Source of the DNA: Sternotherus odoratus
Taxonomy: Eukaryota > Chordata > Testudines > Kinosternidae
Assembly: GCA_032164245.1 (NCBI GenBank)
Contig: JAVMKO010000162.1
Span: 372,001 to 436,000 of the forward strand
Length of the DNA: 64,000 nt
Reading direction: 5' to 3'
Below the pieces are notes generated by a model that saw only the letters and a list, made by a program, of their open reading frames with translations, was not told the DNA's origin and ran no database searches. Numbering within the stretch: the first letter of the stretch is position 1; the number at the start of each line of letters is the position of its first letter. Below, in pieces: positions 32,310-41,919 of this stretch. Position numbers and translations under genes: made by a program.

Positions 32310-32640
32310 GCTCCCCTCCCAAAGCTGCCAACTCCCGCCCCCATCCCATGCCCTGGAGCAGTGGGTGGTGCCTGGTATGCTAATGAGGACGAGGCTGCTC
32401 TGCCCTGTGCAGTGAACCGCTCCGGGACTTGGGGTTGGGGGGACGCTCTCTGCCCCCTTCCCCCCCACCAACCCCACTGGCCCCCACTCCCCCACACGAC
32501 ATCTACCCCTTCCCACAGCCACCCCGGATTCACGGTGGCGCCCATCCGGGGGATAAAGGAGGGAGGCTGGAGTCACCCTAAGGTAAAGAGCCGGAGTCCC
32601 CCGTGGGGTGCTGCAAAACCCAGCTCTGCCTTATTATTTG
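32310..32640 (+). promoter_or_regulatory. Promoter cassette B, copy 2
   Basis: It carries CATGCCCTGGAGCAGTGGGTGG, the octamer-like ATGCTAAT (32377-32384), CTCCGGGACTTGGGG, and the downstream GGATTCACGGTGGCGCCCATC / GAGTCACCCTAAGGTAAAGAG parts. The CCAAT box is lost (CCAACTCCC). It lies between tRNA-like repeats and the KCNAB3-like exon at 33335. Confidence 0.6.
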
Positions 32641-33334
32641 ATTAGAAGAAGCTGGGTTTTGTACCCCCGGGTGGATGCCCAGCAGGCCCTGTAAGCAGTG
32701 CAGGCTGAGCCCCTGCGGCTGGAGAGTGACAGGACGTGTCCACCCTGCCCGGGCCTGCTGGGCCCCCACTGGGGGGTGCTGCAAAACCCAACAGTTCTTA
32801 ATTTAAAACAATAACAAACACCCTGTGCCAGGGGAACTTTCAGCTCCGCTTCCAGCTTGGCCTTCTGGGCCATTGCCCACCCCCCAGCCAGCCAATCCCG
32901 GGCCAGGGGCACAGTCGGCACCCCCTAGAGGGGCCGGGCTCCGTTACCTTCACCAGGCTGAGCTCCATCTGCAGCCCGTCCCGCTCGCTCAGCGCTGCCT
33001 CCTGCCACCAGGGCCTGCTGGTCGTCCACCGCCCGGGGGGCCTCCTGCTGCACAGCTCCCTGGGAAGGGGCAGGGTTTGGGCTGATGTGGGGAGGGGAGG
33101 GGGCAGCAGGAGAGGGGGGTGGAGCGGAATGGGGGGGCCTGGGCGAGTGGGGGGCTGTTGCAGGATCAGGATGGGGGGCTGGGTGGGGGGGCTGTCAGGA
33201 GGGGGAGCAGGATGGGGGTGCCTGGGCAGGTGGGGGGCTGTTGGGAAGGGGGGAGCCTGGGGGGGTGGCAGGATTCAGGGTTCCAGGGGGGTCCCTGTGC
33301 CTCCTCTCCTGACCCCTATGTGCCCCTCCCCAGG
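32641..33334. other. GC-rich spacer upstream of a KCNAB3-like exon
   Basis: A repeated phrase GATGCCCAGCAGGCCCTG (32684; compare GACGCCCAGCAGGCCCTG at 32244) suggests an old duplication of a coding-like segment. On the minus strand 32940-33060 can be read as a coiled-coil-like stretch ending at a GTAACGG donor. Support is too weak for a gene call. Confidence 0.4.
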
Positions 33335-33421
33335 GCTGAGGGGGTCGCTGGAGCGGCTGCAGCTGGAGTACGTCGATATCGTCTTCGCCAACTGCATGGA
33401 TGCCAACAGCCCCATGGAAGG
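33335..33421 (+). CDS. KCNAB3: KCNAB3-like exon (voltage-gated K+ channel beta subunit), 87 bp
   Basis: After acceptor CCCTCCCCAG the exon reads [20 protein letters not shown], then CMDANSPME, and ends at donor GTGGGC. In Kv-beta proteins (aldo-keto-reductase fold, cytoplasmic tetramer under Kv1 channels) this is the segment leading to the PMEE motif, and [10 protein letters not shown]...DIVFAN fits KCNAB3 best. Phase is compatible with the exon at 35219. Vertebrates have FANR followed by (P/S)D; here FANCMD, a possible sign of relaxed constraint. Confidence 0.88.
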
Positions 33422-33699
33422 TGGGCTCCGCCCCCTGCCCCACTGGCTCCGCCCCCTGCCCCACTGGCTCCGCCACCTCGGCACCTCTCCCCCCCTTCCC
33501 ATCTGGGGCGCCTCCACCCCAGCACCGAGAGCCCTCATGCCTGTGTGTGTGTGTCTGTGACACCCCCCCGAAGATGTTGGGGGAGCTGGCCCCCCCATAT
33601 CTCCTCCTCACCTCTGTCTGCTTCCCCCCACAGAGCATGACCCCAACTTCCGCCTACTGCTGCTGGAAGGTACTGGAGAGACCCCTCCCCCCATAAACC

Positions 33700-35085
33700 T
33701 CCCCACCCCATGGAAACCCTCTACAGCCCCATAGATCCCCATAACTCCTATAGATCCCCCAGAACCTATAGGACCCAATAGGCCCCAGTTTGTGGGCTAG
33801 AGACCCCCCTGAACTTGCATTGTCACCCCGAAACCTCAGACACCTGAACTACCCCATAGACCTGATCCCATAGGGCAGAGACTCCCTCAAACTCCATAGA
33901 CCTGGCCCCATGGGTCCAAGACACCCCCCCCGAATGCCCATTAACCCCCCAACTCCCATAGACCTGGCCCCATAGCATGGAGATCCCCAAAACCCTATAG
34001 TTGCCCCTTAAAACCAATAGAACCTGATGCCCCATAAACGTCCTTGCCTCCCTCATGGACCCGGCCCTGTAGGGCAGTGATCCCCGAACCCCATTAACTC
34101 CCCTTGCTCTCCAAACCCCATAGAGCTCCCCCATAGAGTGGACCCCACAAACCTCCATAGACCTAGCCCCATAGAGACACACCCCAAAGCCCCCTAGAAT
34201 GCTATAGCCTCCTAACCCCCGTTGATCTAGCAGTGTAAGATAGACACCCCACACTGGGTCGTTGTGGGGTTCATGGGACTCTACCCTATAGGTCGGGCTC
34301 TATGGGTACGTGTCAGTGCAAAGGGGTATCTGCTCGGTGGGCACCTCCCTCGGAGATAGCTCGGCCCAGGTCTCACCTCTGGCTGTGTGTGGAAAACCGG
34401 CCTCATTAGGTTTCAGAGTTAACACCCCATTGAGCTAAACGGGGCTGGGTCATGTATCTCTGGGGTCCATCTAGGAGTGAATTCATCACCGTTGGGTCTC
34501 TGGAAATAACCGGATCCCGGATATAAATTGGCCCAGGTCACACTGTCTGGCCGCAGAGTGGGCAGGAAATGACGCCATCAGTAGGTTTCGGAGTCAATGG
34601 CCCATAGAACGAAATGGTCGCGGCACCCATGTGTGCCAGTGGTATTGAGAGGTACTCGCCCATCAGTATGGGCCAGGTTTAACGTGCCCATTGGTATCGC
34701 TGCCAGCAGGTCGTAGGCTGTTGTTCCACACATCAGGCTAAAATGTGACATCAGTAGGGTTCAGAGTGAACACTGTTCCTGGGGGTGTCTCTAGCGCAGC
34801 TGTTCTTTAGGCCGGACTCACCGTCCCTGTCAGTAGAGTTCAGAGGTAACGCTGCGTGAACGGACACAGGTCCCGTTTCCCTCCGAGCTGGAACCTGCCA
34901 TCTGTAGGGTTCAGAGTGAACACTCGTTGAGCGGGGTAGGGGGTGAGTCTAGCTCTGCTGTGGTCCTGCAGGCGGGGCTAACGTTCCCCATCAGTCAGGT
35001 TCAGAGTTAACACTGAGCGGCCGCAGGTCCCGCCTCACTCCGAGCTGGAACCGGCCATCAGTAGGGTTCAGAGTGAACGCCGCAC
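33700..35085. repeat. Degenerate tandem repeats in KCNAB3-like intron
   Basis: The first part (to about 34260) repeats phrases such as CCCCATAGACCTGGCCCCATA. The second (34390-35085) repeats CATCAGTAGGGTTCAGAGTGAACAC at intervals of about 60-100 bp, at least seven times with variation. No coding or tRNA signal lies inside. Confidence 0.7.
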
Positions 35086-35218
35086 CCAAGTTGGGCCGTG
35101 CAGCTTTGAACGGCTGAGGGTAAGAAGTGGGGCTCCCCCGGGGTGGTTGGGGGGAAGCGGGGGTCCTCGGCTGACCTGTCTCCCCTCTTTCTCCCTCCCC
35201 CCGCCCCCCCGTTCCCAG

Positions 35219-35304
35219 AGATCATGCGGGCCATGACGTACGTCTTCAACCAGGGCATGGCGATGTACTGGGGCACCTCCCGCTGGAGCGCCATGGAGAT
35301 CATG
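35219..35304 (+). CDS. KCNAB3: KCNAB3-like exon, 86 bp
   Basis: Between acceptor CCGTTCCCAG and donor GTGAGT it encodes [20 protein letters not shown], then SRWSAMEIM. This is the highly conserved Kv-beta segment YWGTSRW following the PMEE turn; with the preceding exon the junction codon is GAG. The 86-bp length equals the usual family exon. The frame is intact and conservation very high, so this exon was under selection until recently. Confidence 0.93.
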
Positions 35305-35505
35305 GTGAGTGACCCGTCCGTACCGGGAATTGGGGGGCACCCCCGGTTTGGGGGGGAACAGGGGGGGAATGGGGTGCCCAGGCAGGGGGAGGCTTTCAGG
35401 GCCCCGTGCCAGGGAGGACGAAGCCAGGAGGGGTAGGGGGGACTCCAGGGGATGCCCCCCCAGCCAGGCCGGTCTCACCCCCCCATACCCCCCAAATGCC
35501 CACGG

Positions 35506-35626
35506 GAGGCGTATTAAGTGGCGCGGCAGTTCAACCTGGTGCCGCCGGTCTGCGAACAGGCGGAGTATCACATGTTACAGCGGGACAAGGTGGAGTCCCA
35601 GCTCCCGTTGCTGTACCACAAGATCG
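35506..35626 (+). pseudogene. KCNAB3: KCNAB3-like exon with in-frame stop and lost acceptor
   Basis: It encodes EAY-stop-VA, then [20 protein letters not shown] and [14 protein letters not shown], ending at donor GTGAGC. The family reads EAYSVARQFN, so the Ser codon is replaced by TAA (35515-35517). The base pair before the exon is GG rather than AG (CCCACGG), so the normal acceptor is also gone. The 121-bp length matches the family exon. Following exons are not found in the window. Confidence 0.88.
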
Positions 35627-35639
35627 GTGAGCGCTGGGG

Positions 35640-36270
35640 GGGGGGTCCATGGGGCGGGGTGTTGGGGGTGGAGTGGGGGAGCTGGGGGTGACAGGGATGT
35701 GTGGGGAGGGGAGAGGGGAGTGGGGATCCATGGGGCAGGGTGTTGGGGTGGAGTGGGCGAGCTGGGGGTGACAGGGATGTGTGGGGAGGGGAGTGGGGAT
35801 CCATGGGGCAGGGTGTTGGGGTGGAGTGGGGGAGCTGGGGGTGGAGGGGACCAGAGAGGAGGGGGGTGGGGATCCATGGGGCAGGGTGTTGGGGGTGGAG
35901 TGGGGGAGCTGGGGGTGACAGGGATGTGTGGGGAGGGGAGTGGGGATCCATGGGGCAGGGTGTTGGGGGTGGAGTGGGGGAGCTGGGGGTGACAGGGATG
36001 TGTGGGGAGGGGAGTGGGGATCCATGGGGCAGGGTGTTGGGGGTGGAGTGGGGGAGCTGGGGGTGACAGGGATGTGTGGGGAGGGGAGAGGGGATCCATG
36101 GGGCAGGGTGTTGGGGGTGGAGTGGGGGAGCTGGGGGTGACAGGGATGTGTGGGGAAGGGAGAGGGGATCCATGGGGCAGGGTGTTGGGGGTGGAGTGGG
36201 GGAGCTGGGGGTGGAGGGGACCAGGGGGAGGGGGGTGGGGATCCATGGGGCGGGGTGTTGGGGTGGAGTG
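35640..36270 (+). repeat. G-rich minisatellite, nine units of 73-81 bp
   Basis: Units start at CCATGGGG (35647, 35728, 35801, 35874, 35948, 36022, 36096, 36170, 36243), giving steps of 73-74 bp except the first of 81. Each unit carries GGGTGTTGGGG, GGAGCTGGGGGTG and usually ACAGGGATGTGTGGGG. The array directly follows the donor of the KCNAB3-like exon, within the next intron. The long frames on both strands are composition artefacts. Confidence 0.95.
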
Positions 36271-36538
36271 GGGTCCTGTCACCTTCCTTTTGATGGTCAG
36301 TGATGAAGAATGGAGCAGTGAGGAGAAAAGTCCCAGACAGCAGCACCGTGGCTAAGCTGGCCAAGGCACTTGCCGGGTAGAGCGGAGGTTGGGGGTGTTG
36401 CTCCCAGAGGTGCCTTGTCGAATGTGTTACGGGTGCCATGTACAATCCATGCCAAGCTAGTGCCATGTGAGCTCTGGCACTGGCATGAAGTGGTGCAGGA
36501 TGCTGGGCAGAGGCCCTGGATACCAGCTGCTGCTGGGT

Positions 36539-36606
36539 GTCTCTGTGATATGGTGGGTCAGTGAGTTCAGCTGTTAATTGAAAGGGGGGTTTATGTTCCC
36601 CCAGGG
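36539..36606 (+). pseudogene. tRNA-Asn(GTT) pseudogene
   Basis: It keeps GTCTCTGTG, GGTGGGTCAGTGAGTTCAGC and the anticodon loop CTGTTAA. The T arm is destroyed (GGGGGGTTTATGTTCCCCC), so the B box is gone. The neighbouring repeat shared with 31161-31380 shows it came with an amplified unit. Confidence 0.75.
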
Positions 36607-36770
36607 CTCCCATCAAAGTCATGATCCTCGTGGGAGCTCTCAGCTGTCAGCCCATGTGGTCCAGGCTGTGGACATGACTCAGGCTCGGGCAACATGGCCG
36701 CACTTCCCTGACGAGCCATGAAACAGGCCAAGTGCTTTGTGCAGCTGTAACGATGCTGCCTTTGTTGGAC

Positions 36771-37429
36771 ACTTCTGAGAGTATCAGTTCAGGACACATT
36801 GCGTAGAGCAGGGCAGTTATAACCCAAGGCTGGGTTTCCTTTACGCTAAAAGCACCAACCCAGCCAAAGAGAGAGGACTTTGGGTTTAACCCTGCACCAC
36901 AAGAACCACAAGCCTGAATCAGCTGCCCCGGGGTTTGAGAATAGTGACCTGGGTGTGTTAATGGAAGTGTAGACATAATGCTAGGCTATGTCCACTCTGC
37001 AGTGAAACACCCAGGGCTGTTCCATGCCAGCTCAGGCTCCCAGGTCTTGGGCGGTTGGATGAAAAATTTGCAGCATAGACATCTCAGCTCAGACTCAGCA
37101 CTGGGGTGTGGGACCCCACATGGTTGGGAGGGAGTTTAGCAAGTGGAAATGGTAAAACCCCAGTGAAGTATTACCCTGGACTCACTGGCAGCTCTCCATG
37201 GGTCTGTTTGCTTTGGGGGAGGGACAATAACACATCCTGCTGCATTTGTTATTTCAAAGGGTGATTTATGATTTTCATTCTCACACACAGTGCACAGAGC
37301 AGGACTCAACCCTGGGTGTAGCTAAATGAGCCATCTGCAGATTCTGGCAGCCACAATGAGCCATTTGGTGGGAGAGCTCAGACCTGCCCCCTTTCTGCCC
37401 ATGTCCCAGAGGGAGGGGTCATCTGGGAG
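36771..37429. other. No gene recognised; MITE fragment possible
   Basis: Phrases at 36985-37080 (GGCTATGTCCACTCTGCAGTG, CTCCCAGGTCTTGGGC) resemble turtle short elements. No exon or tRNA is seen. Confidence 0.45.
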
Positions 37430-37590
37430 GAGACTGGACCACTGATCCCCAGAGCCGGGGAGAGAACCCAGGCGTCCTGGCTCCCAGCCCCCCCTGCTCC
37501 AACCACCAGCCCCCACTCCCCTCCCAGAGCCGGGGAGAGAACCCAGGCGTCCTGGCTCCCAGCCTCCCCTGCTCCAACCACCAGCCCCCA
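37430..37590 (-). repeat. tRNA-like tandem repeat, about 72-bp units
   Basis: Two units in minus orientation of the repeat at 31986-32180, with CCAGAGCCGGGGAGAGAACCCAGGCGTCCTGGCTCCCAGCC on the + strand in each. It lies immediately left of the CCAAT-box array. Confidence 0.75.
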
Positions 37591-37737
37591 CTCTGACTCA
37601 GTTTCCCTCTGTGTCCAGGGGGCGGGGCCTGTTTCCAACAACTCGAAATTCGAAACCGCTGCCGGTCGCTCACTGGGTCGGCAGTTAAGCGGAGGGCGGG
37701 GCTAGAGTCAGCGGGCCACGGCCCCTCCCGCTCTGCC

Positions 37738-38546
37738 ATTGGCTGCAGCATCCCGAAGGATCCGGCTCCGCCTTGCTATTGGCCACCACGCCCGCCCTGC
37801 TCGTGGCAGCCTCCGCTGTCAGTCCCCGCCCTCCACCCTGCCATTGGATGCCGACCCCGGCTGAACCCTCCCCCCTATACTTACCATTGGCGACCGTGCT
37901 CGTCCCTCCAACCATCCTATTGGACGCCGCGCCCATCCCCTTCCATATAATACACCATCTCATTGGTTCGCACACATGCCCGTCTCCTGCTGCTCGTTCG
38001 CTATTGGCTTTCGGGACCTGCCCCCCCTCCCATTGGCTCTGCCATGCCCCGTGTCTCTTCGCCGGCGAACACACCCCCTGGACTAGCGCCCCGCGCCGCG
38101 GCTCTGCTCGCGTCTTGGGGAGTGGGGCGGGGCTCGCGCCTGCGCCGTTAGGATTAAAACAAACGGAGGCTCTTGTCAATCACTCCGGTAAGCGGCCAAT
38201 CAGAGAAGGGAGGCGTGGCGCCCCCGCCATTTTGTGAGGGGTCCCAGCTTCTGCCCAGGAACAGAGGGCGGCGCCCAGCCAATCACGAGAGAAGCTGAGG
38301 ACGAGCCCAGCCAATCACGGAAGCGGGGGCGGGCAGTCAGCTACTGCAGGGAGGGTTAGGGGAGACGCCCAGCCAATCAGGGGTAATAAGATGCACCGCC
38401 CCTTCCCCTCAGCCAATGAGAGAGAAGAGATGTGGTGTCCAGCCAATCATAAGGGAGCAAAAGAAAAGGAAGGCTCCAGCCAATCACAAGCAAGGGAGCA
38501 GGCTGAGTCCCACCCAGGGAAGAGCTGTCAGCAGGCCCCAGCCAAT
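37738..38546. promoter_or_regulatory. Mirrored array of 16 CCAAT boxes (8 reverse, then 8 forward)
   Basis: Reverse boxes (ATTGG) start at 37738, 37778, 37843, 37886, 37919, 37962, 38003 and 38032. Forward boxes (CCAAT) start at 38196, 38279, 38311, 38373, 38413, 38443, 38480 and 38542. Most have NF-Y-like context, (A/G)CCAATCA or its complement. No box in either half has the opposite sense, and spacing varies from about 30 to 83 bp, so this is not a simple tandem repeat. GC boxes (GGGGCGGGGC at about 38125) and AAAATGGCGG on the minus strand (YY1-like, 38226) sit between or near the halves. It looks like a divergent NF-Y-dependent promoter; no exon was found on either side. Confidence 0.8.
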
Positions 38547-38797
38547 CAGAGCAGCGAGGATGGAGCTGGTCCCGCCCCTTTGGAGACCCTCACCTTGGCA
38601 CAAGGATGGAAGGGCGGGAATGGGCCTGGGCGGGGGGACTGAGGCACAGCTGGAGTGGGGGGGGGCTAATAGCCGGCAGCTGGACCTGGGGCTTCCGGCC
38701 TTCACCCACATCCAGTGGCGAGGAGTTCCGCAGGTTAACCGTGCGCTCAGTACGCACCCAGCCAGCGGGTGACCCCGGCTCGCCGCGTGTCATGCGA

Positions 38798-38916
38798 AGG
38801 GCGACCAGATGTCCCAGTTTTATAAGGACAGTCCCAATTTGGGGGTCTTTTTTATATAGAGTCCTATTACCCCCCAGCCCTGTCCCGATTTTTCACTTGC
38901 TGTCTGGTCACCCTAG
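38798..38916. mobile_element. Short MITE with imperfect 8-bp target duplication
   Basis: The termini AGGGCGACCAGATGTC and GTCTGGTCACCCTAG are inverted repeats. TCATGCGA (38790-38797) and TCGTGCGA (38917-38924) flank it. It belongs to the same family as 5110-5232. Confidence 0.8.
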
Positions 38917-39139
38917 TCGTGCGAAAGACCGAGGAGCGCGCTCACTGGGATTGTACCAATTTTGCTCCATCCGTCATCTCTTTTCCAGGCCAAACAACCT
39001 CCCCCGCCCCCCATCCTTTTACCCGGCTCGTCTCCCTGGTGTGGTGGGACTGACCCAGCGACACGGCTGTTGTGTTCTTCATGTCTCCGGTGGTTTATGT
39101 GATGCCGCAAATGTGCCTCTAACGTCATTCACCTCTATT

Positions 39140-39870
39140 GCACGTGACAGAGGGTGACTGTAACATGGTCGCCCACTACGGCAGGGGGGTAGATTGTGAC
39201 TGTAACGTGATAACGTTTACACTGGGATAGACTGTGACTGTAACGTTATTGCAACAGGATAGGTTGTGACTGAAACCTTACAGTGTTTTCTCCGCAGTAC
39301 TGCAAGCAGGGAGATTATGACTGTAACATTACAATGCTGTCCCCAACTCCACCCCGTTATTGCAAGGGTTGTGAGTGTGACATTATGTTGTCTGCTGCTG
39401 TTGCAAAGGAATAGATTGTAACTTTCACTTTGTCCCCCACCGCCATCCCTTCTCCCCTGCTACTGTAAGGGAACCGATTGTGATAGTAAGTGTTGTCCTC
39501 CGCTAATGCAAGAGAATAGATAGTGACTGTAACGTTAAAACGTTGTCCCCCGCTGTTGCAAAGGAATAGATTGTGACTGTAACTTTGTGCTCCTGCCCCC
39601 CACTAGTGCGAAGGAATGGATGTGACTGTATCCTCCTCTCCAAGCTATTACAAGGGAATAAATAGTGACTGTAGTGTTACAACGCTGTCCCCTGCTATTG
39701 CAAAGGAATAGATTGTGACTGTAATGTTACAACTTTGCCCCCTCCCCACTATTACAAGGGAATAGATTGGGGCTGTAACTTTGTTTCCGCTCTCCCTGCT
39801 AATAATAGAAGGGAATCGATCAGGACTGTAATGTTACTTTGCCCCCCCCAAATATAGATTGTGAGTGTAA
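39140..39870. repeat. Degenerate tandem repeat, unit about 60 bp
   Basis: Repeated motifs are ATAGATTGTGACTGTAACGTTACAAC, GTTGTCCCC, and CTATTGCAAGGGA, in this order, more than ten times with many substitutions. CpG (AACGTTA) is kept in several units. No gene is visible. Confidence 0.85.
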
Positions 39871-39937
39871 TGATATAACGCTGCCCCCTCATGTTACAAC
39901 CACAAGACAGGCTGTATACAAACTCACTAGTCTTAAA

Positions 39938-40091
39938 CAGAGTTAACAAAGTCCTGTGGCACCTTAAAGACTAACTATAAAGTTTTGAAGCATGAGCTTT
40001 CGTGGGCTAATACCCACTTCGTCGGACGAAAGCTCATGCTTCAAAACTTTATAGTTAGTCTTTAAGGTGCCACAGGACTTTGTTAACTCTG
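39938..40091. repeat. Foldback repeat, copy 2 (near-perfect palindrome)
   Basis: Arms of about 65 bp (from CAGAGTTAACAAAGTCCTGT) are exact or nearly exact complements of each other around a short loop containing TAATACCCACTTCGTCG. The RNA or single strand would form a very stable hairpin. A related but more diverged copy is at 5970-6098. Confidence 0.93.
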
Positions 40092-40662
40092 CTATTCCAG
40101 ACTAACACGGCTACCACCCTGATTCTAGTCTTAAACAGCACAACTAACCCCCCCCAAAAGTCGCTCAGTGGACCCCAGAAAGTCCCCATCATCGTGAAAA
40201 CCCCCCGTGAGGCTCACAAACGAGCGAACCGCGATGTTCCGCTCCGCAAAGACTATAATGACACCTCACGCGCCCCGCCCCGCCCCCCCCCGTAAAAAAA
40301 GAGATAACGATGCACCTCACTGAAAACACCGATTCTTGCGCGCCGCCGGGACCCACCGCCGGCCACACCTGCCTTGCTCAGGGCGAACGCCGCACGCCCA
40401 GCCCCGGGGAGACCCCGCCCCCCGCTGAAGTACCTGCTCCCGACCCCCCTCGCACCCCGGGGCTTCGGTCGGAGCCCCGAGTGGCAAACGTCTGCTCCTG
40501 ATTCCCCCGCTCTCTTTCCTCCCACAATGCCCCGCGGCGTATATTTGCATAAACCACGCTCGCCGGTTGCGACCGTAACCCTCAGAAAAGAGGGGCATGC
40601 GGCTTTTTGTAACAGGGGTGTCAGGGCTGTGAATGGGGTGTGACCTAATAACAAAGACAGGC

Positions 40663-40663
<1 letters not shown>
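40092..40663. other. GC-rich DNA, no gene recognised
   Basis: From 40260 CpG density rises toward promoter module A copy 3. I find no exon with supporting splice sites. Confidence 0.45.

Positions 40664-40666
<3 letters not shown>

Positions 40667-40696
<30 letters not shown>
40667..40696. repeat. (GT)15 microsatellite
   Basis: Thirty uninterrupted bases of GT dinucleotide. Confidence 0.99.
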
Positions 40697-40698
<2 letters not shown>

Positions 40699-40839
40699 AA
40701 CGTTGGTCCTTCTGCTTTGCAGCCCCCCACAACCTTCCATGCCTCCCCCAAAAGCCCCCCCTTGCCCCCCAGCTGGCCCCTCCCGCCCAAACAGCCCCCT
40801 CCTCCTCCTCTCCCCCGCCCCTTCCCCGGGTTCCCCCGC

Positions 40840-41610
40840 CCGGTCTCACTTCTCCCCCCCGCCCCGCCCCGCGCAGGGACCCCGGGGGGCTGGTCCCCTC
40901 CCCCCCCAGGGCAGAGCCGGGCCGGGCGGGGGGGTCGTTGGTCTCCCGCGGGGACAGCAGCTCCGAACCCCCCCCCCCCCGCAGGCGGGGCCCCCCCGGA
41001 GCAGATCCCGGCGCTGCGAGATGCCGGGTCCCCCGGACACTGGGGCGGAGTCACCGCCCCGCCCCCAGCCCCGCCCCCGGGCTCGCGCCGCTACCTGGAG
41101 GCTCCAACGGCCCCGCACCCCTGGCTCCTCGCTCCCCCCTCCCGCTCAACGTCACTTCCGGTCCCGGGAGAGTCAGGGACTACATCTCCCAGCATGCCCC
41201 GGGGGCGCTTCCGCCTTCTCCAGCCCAGCGCGGGACCGTTCCAGTATCACTGCGCATGCTCCAGTAGCACGCGGTACAGGTAACGGTTCCCTGCCGCTTC
41301 CCTGATCTGTGCTGGGGAAAAGACCGTTATTAACCCCTCCGCGCCCGGCCGCACCAGCGAGTGAGAGACCCGGGGGGGGGGGGGGAAGTGACTCTCGGCC
41401 CCGCGAACCGGGGAGAAGCCTCGGAGCTGCCCCAGCCCCAGTGGATCCGGCCCCGCGGGGATGGGGGGGGGGCAGAGACTGGGGCGGGGGGGTCCCCTGT
41501 GGGGCGGGGGGAGAAGTCGGAGTTGCGGGGGGGGAAGGTCAGTGGGACGCGGGGGGTTGAACGGTCTCTGTGCAGCCAGGAAATCCCCGGGGGGGGGGCG
41601 GAAGTGGGGG
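40840..41610 (+). promoter_or_regulatory. CpG-rich promoter module A, copy 3
   Basis: This is the most complete module. It has the GC-box-rich upstream part, AACGTCACTTCCGGTCCCGG (CRE and ETS-like), ACTACATCTCCCAGCATGCC (near-consensus ZNF143/THAP11 site at 41180-41199), ATCACTGCGCATGCTCC (NRF1-like GCGCATGC) and a downstream part with AGTGACTCTCGGCCCCG and CAGAGACTGGGGCGGG. A possible first exon ends near CACGCGGTACAGGTAACG. On the same strand 3 kb downstream are KRAB zinc-finger-type exons, for which it is the natural promoter. Confidence 0.7.
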
Positions 41611-41845
41611 GGGGGGAGTTGCCCCCAGATCGCAGTTCCCAGCCCCCTGCCCATCACCCACTGCTGCCCCCTCCCCTCCCCCAGGGAACCTGCCAGCTCC
41701 CCCTCCCCCACCCTCTTAACACAGCTCCCCAAATTGCTCCCTGCCCCCCATGTGAACGGTGGCACTGGGGGGAACTGTGGATGTGCTGGACAGTCCGATA
41801 AAATCCAGTCACATCGTCTCTCTTTTCTACAAAGAAAATCTCAGA

Positions 41846-41918
41846 TTTACACCTTTCCTCACATTTACACCTTTTCTCACATTTACACCTTTTCTCACAT
41901 TTACACCTTTTCTCACAT
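41846..41918 (+). repeat. 18-bp tandem repeat, about four units
   Basis: The unit is TTTACACCTTTTCTCACA; the first copy has CTTTCC. It is pyrimidine-rich and perfect over the later units. Confidence 0.95.
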
Positions 41919-41919
41919 T

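Noticed and set aside
35531..36622. 363-codon minus frame with PCPMDPHSP-type repeats
   Set aside because: It is the complement of the G-rich minisatellite; the 73-74 bp unit keeps frames open by chance.
39140..39870. CRISPR-like array
   Set aside because: The genome is vertebrate, units are degenerate and there are no unique spacers between exact repeats.
40840..41610. Histone gene promoter
   Set aside because: No histone ORF or 3' stem-loop is nearby; the motif set fits a generic CpG-island or KRAB zinc-finger promoter.
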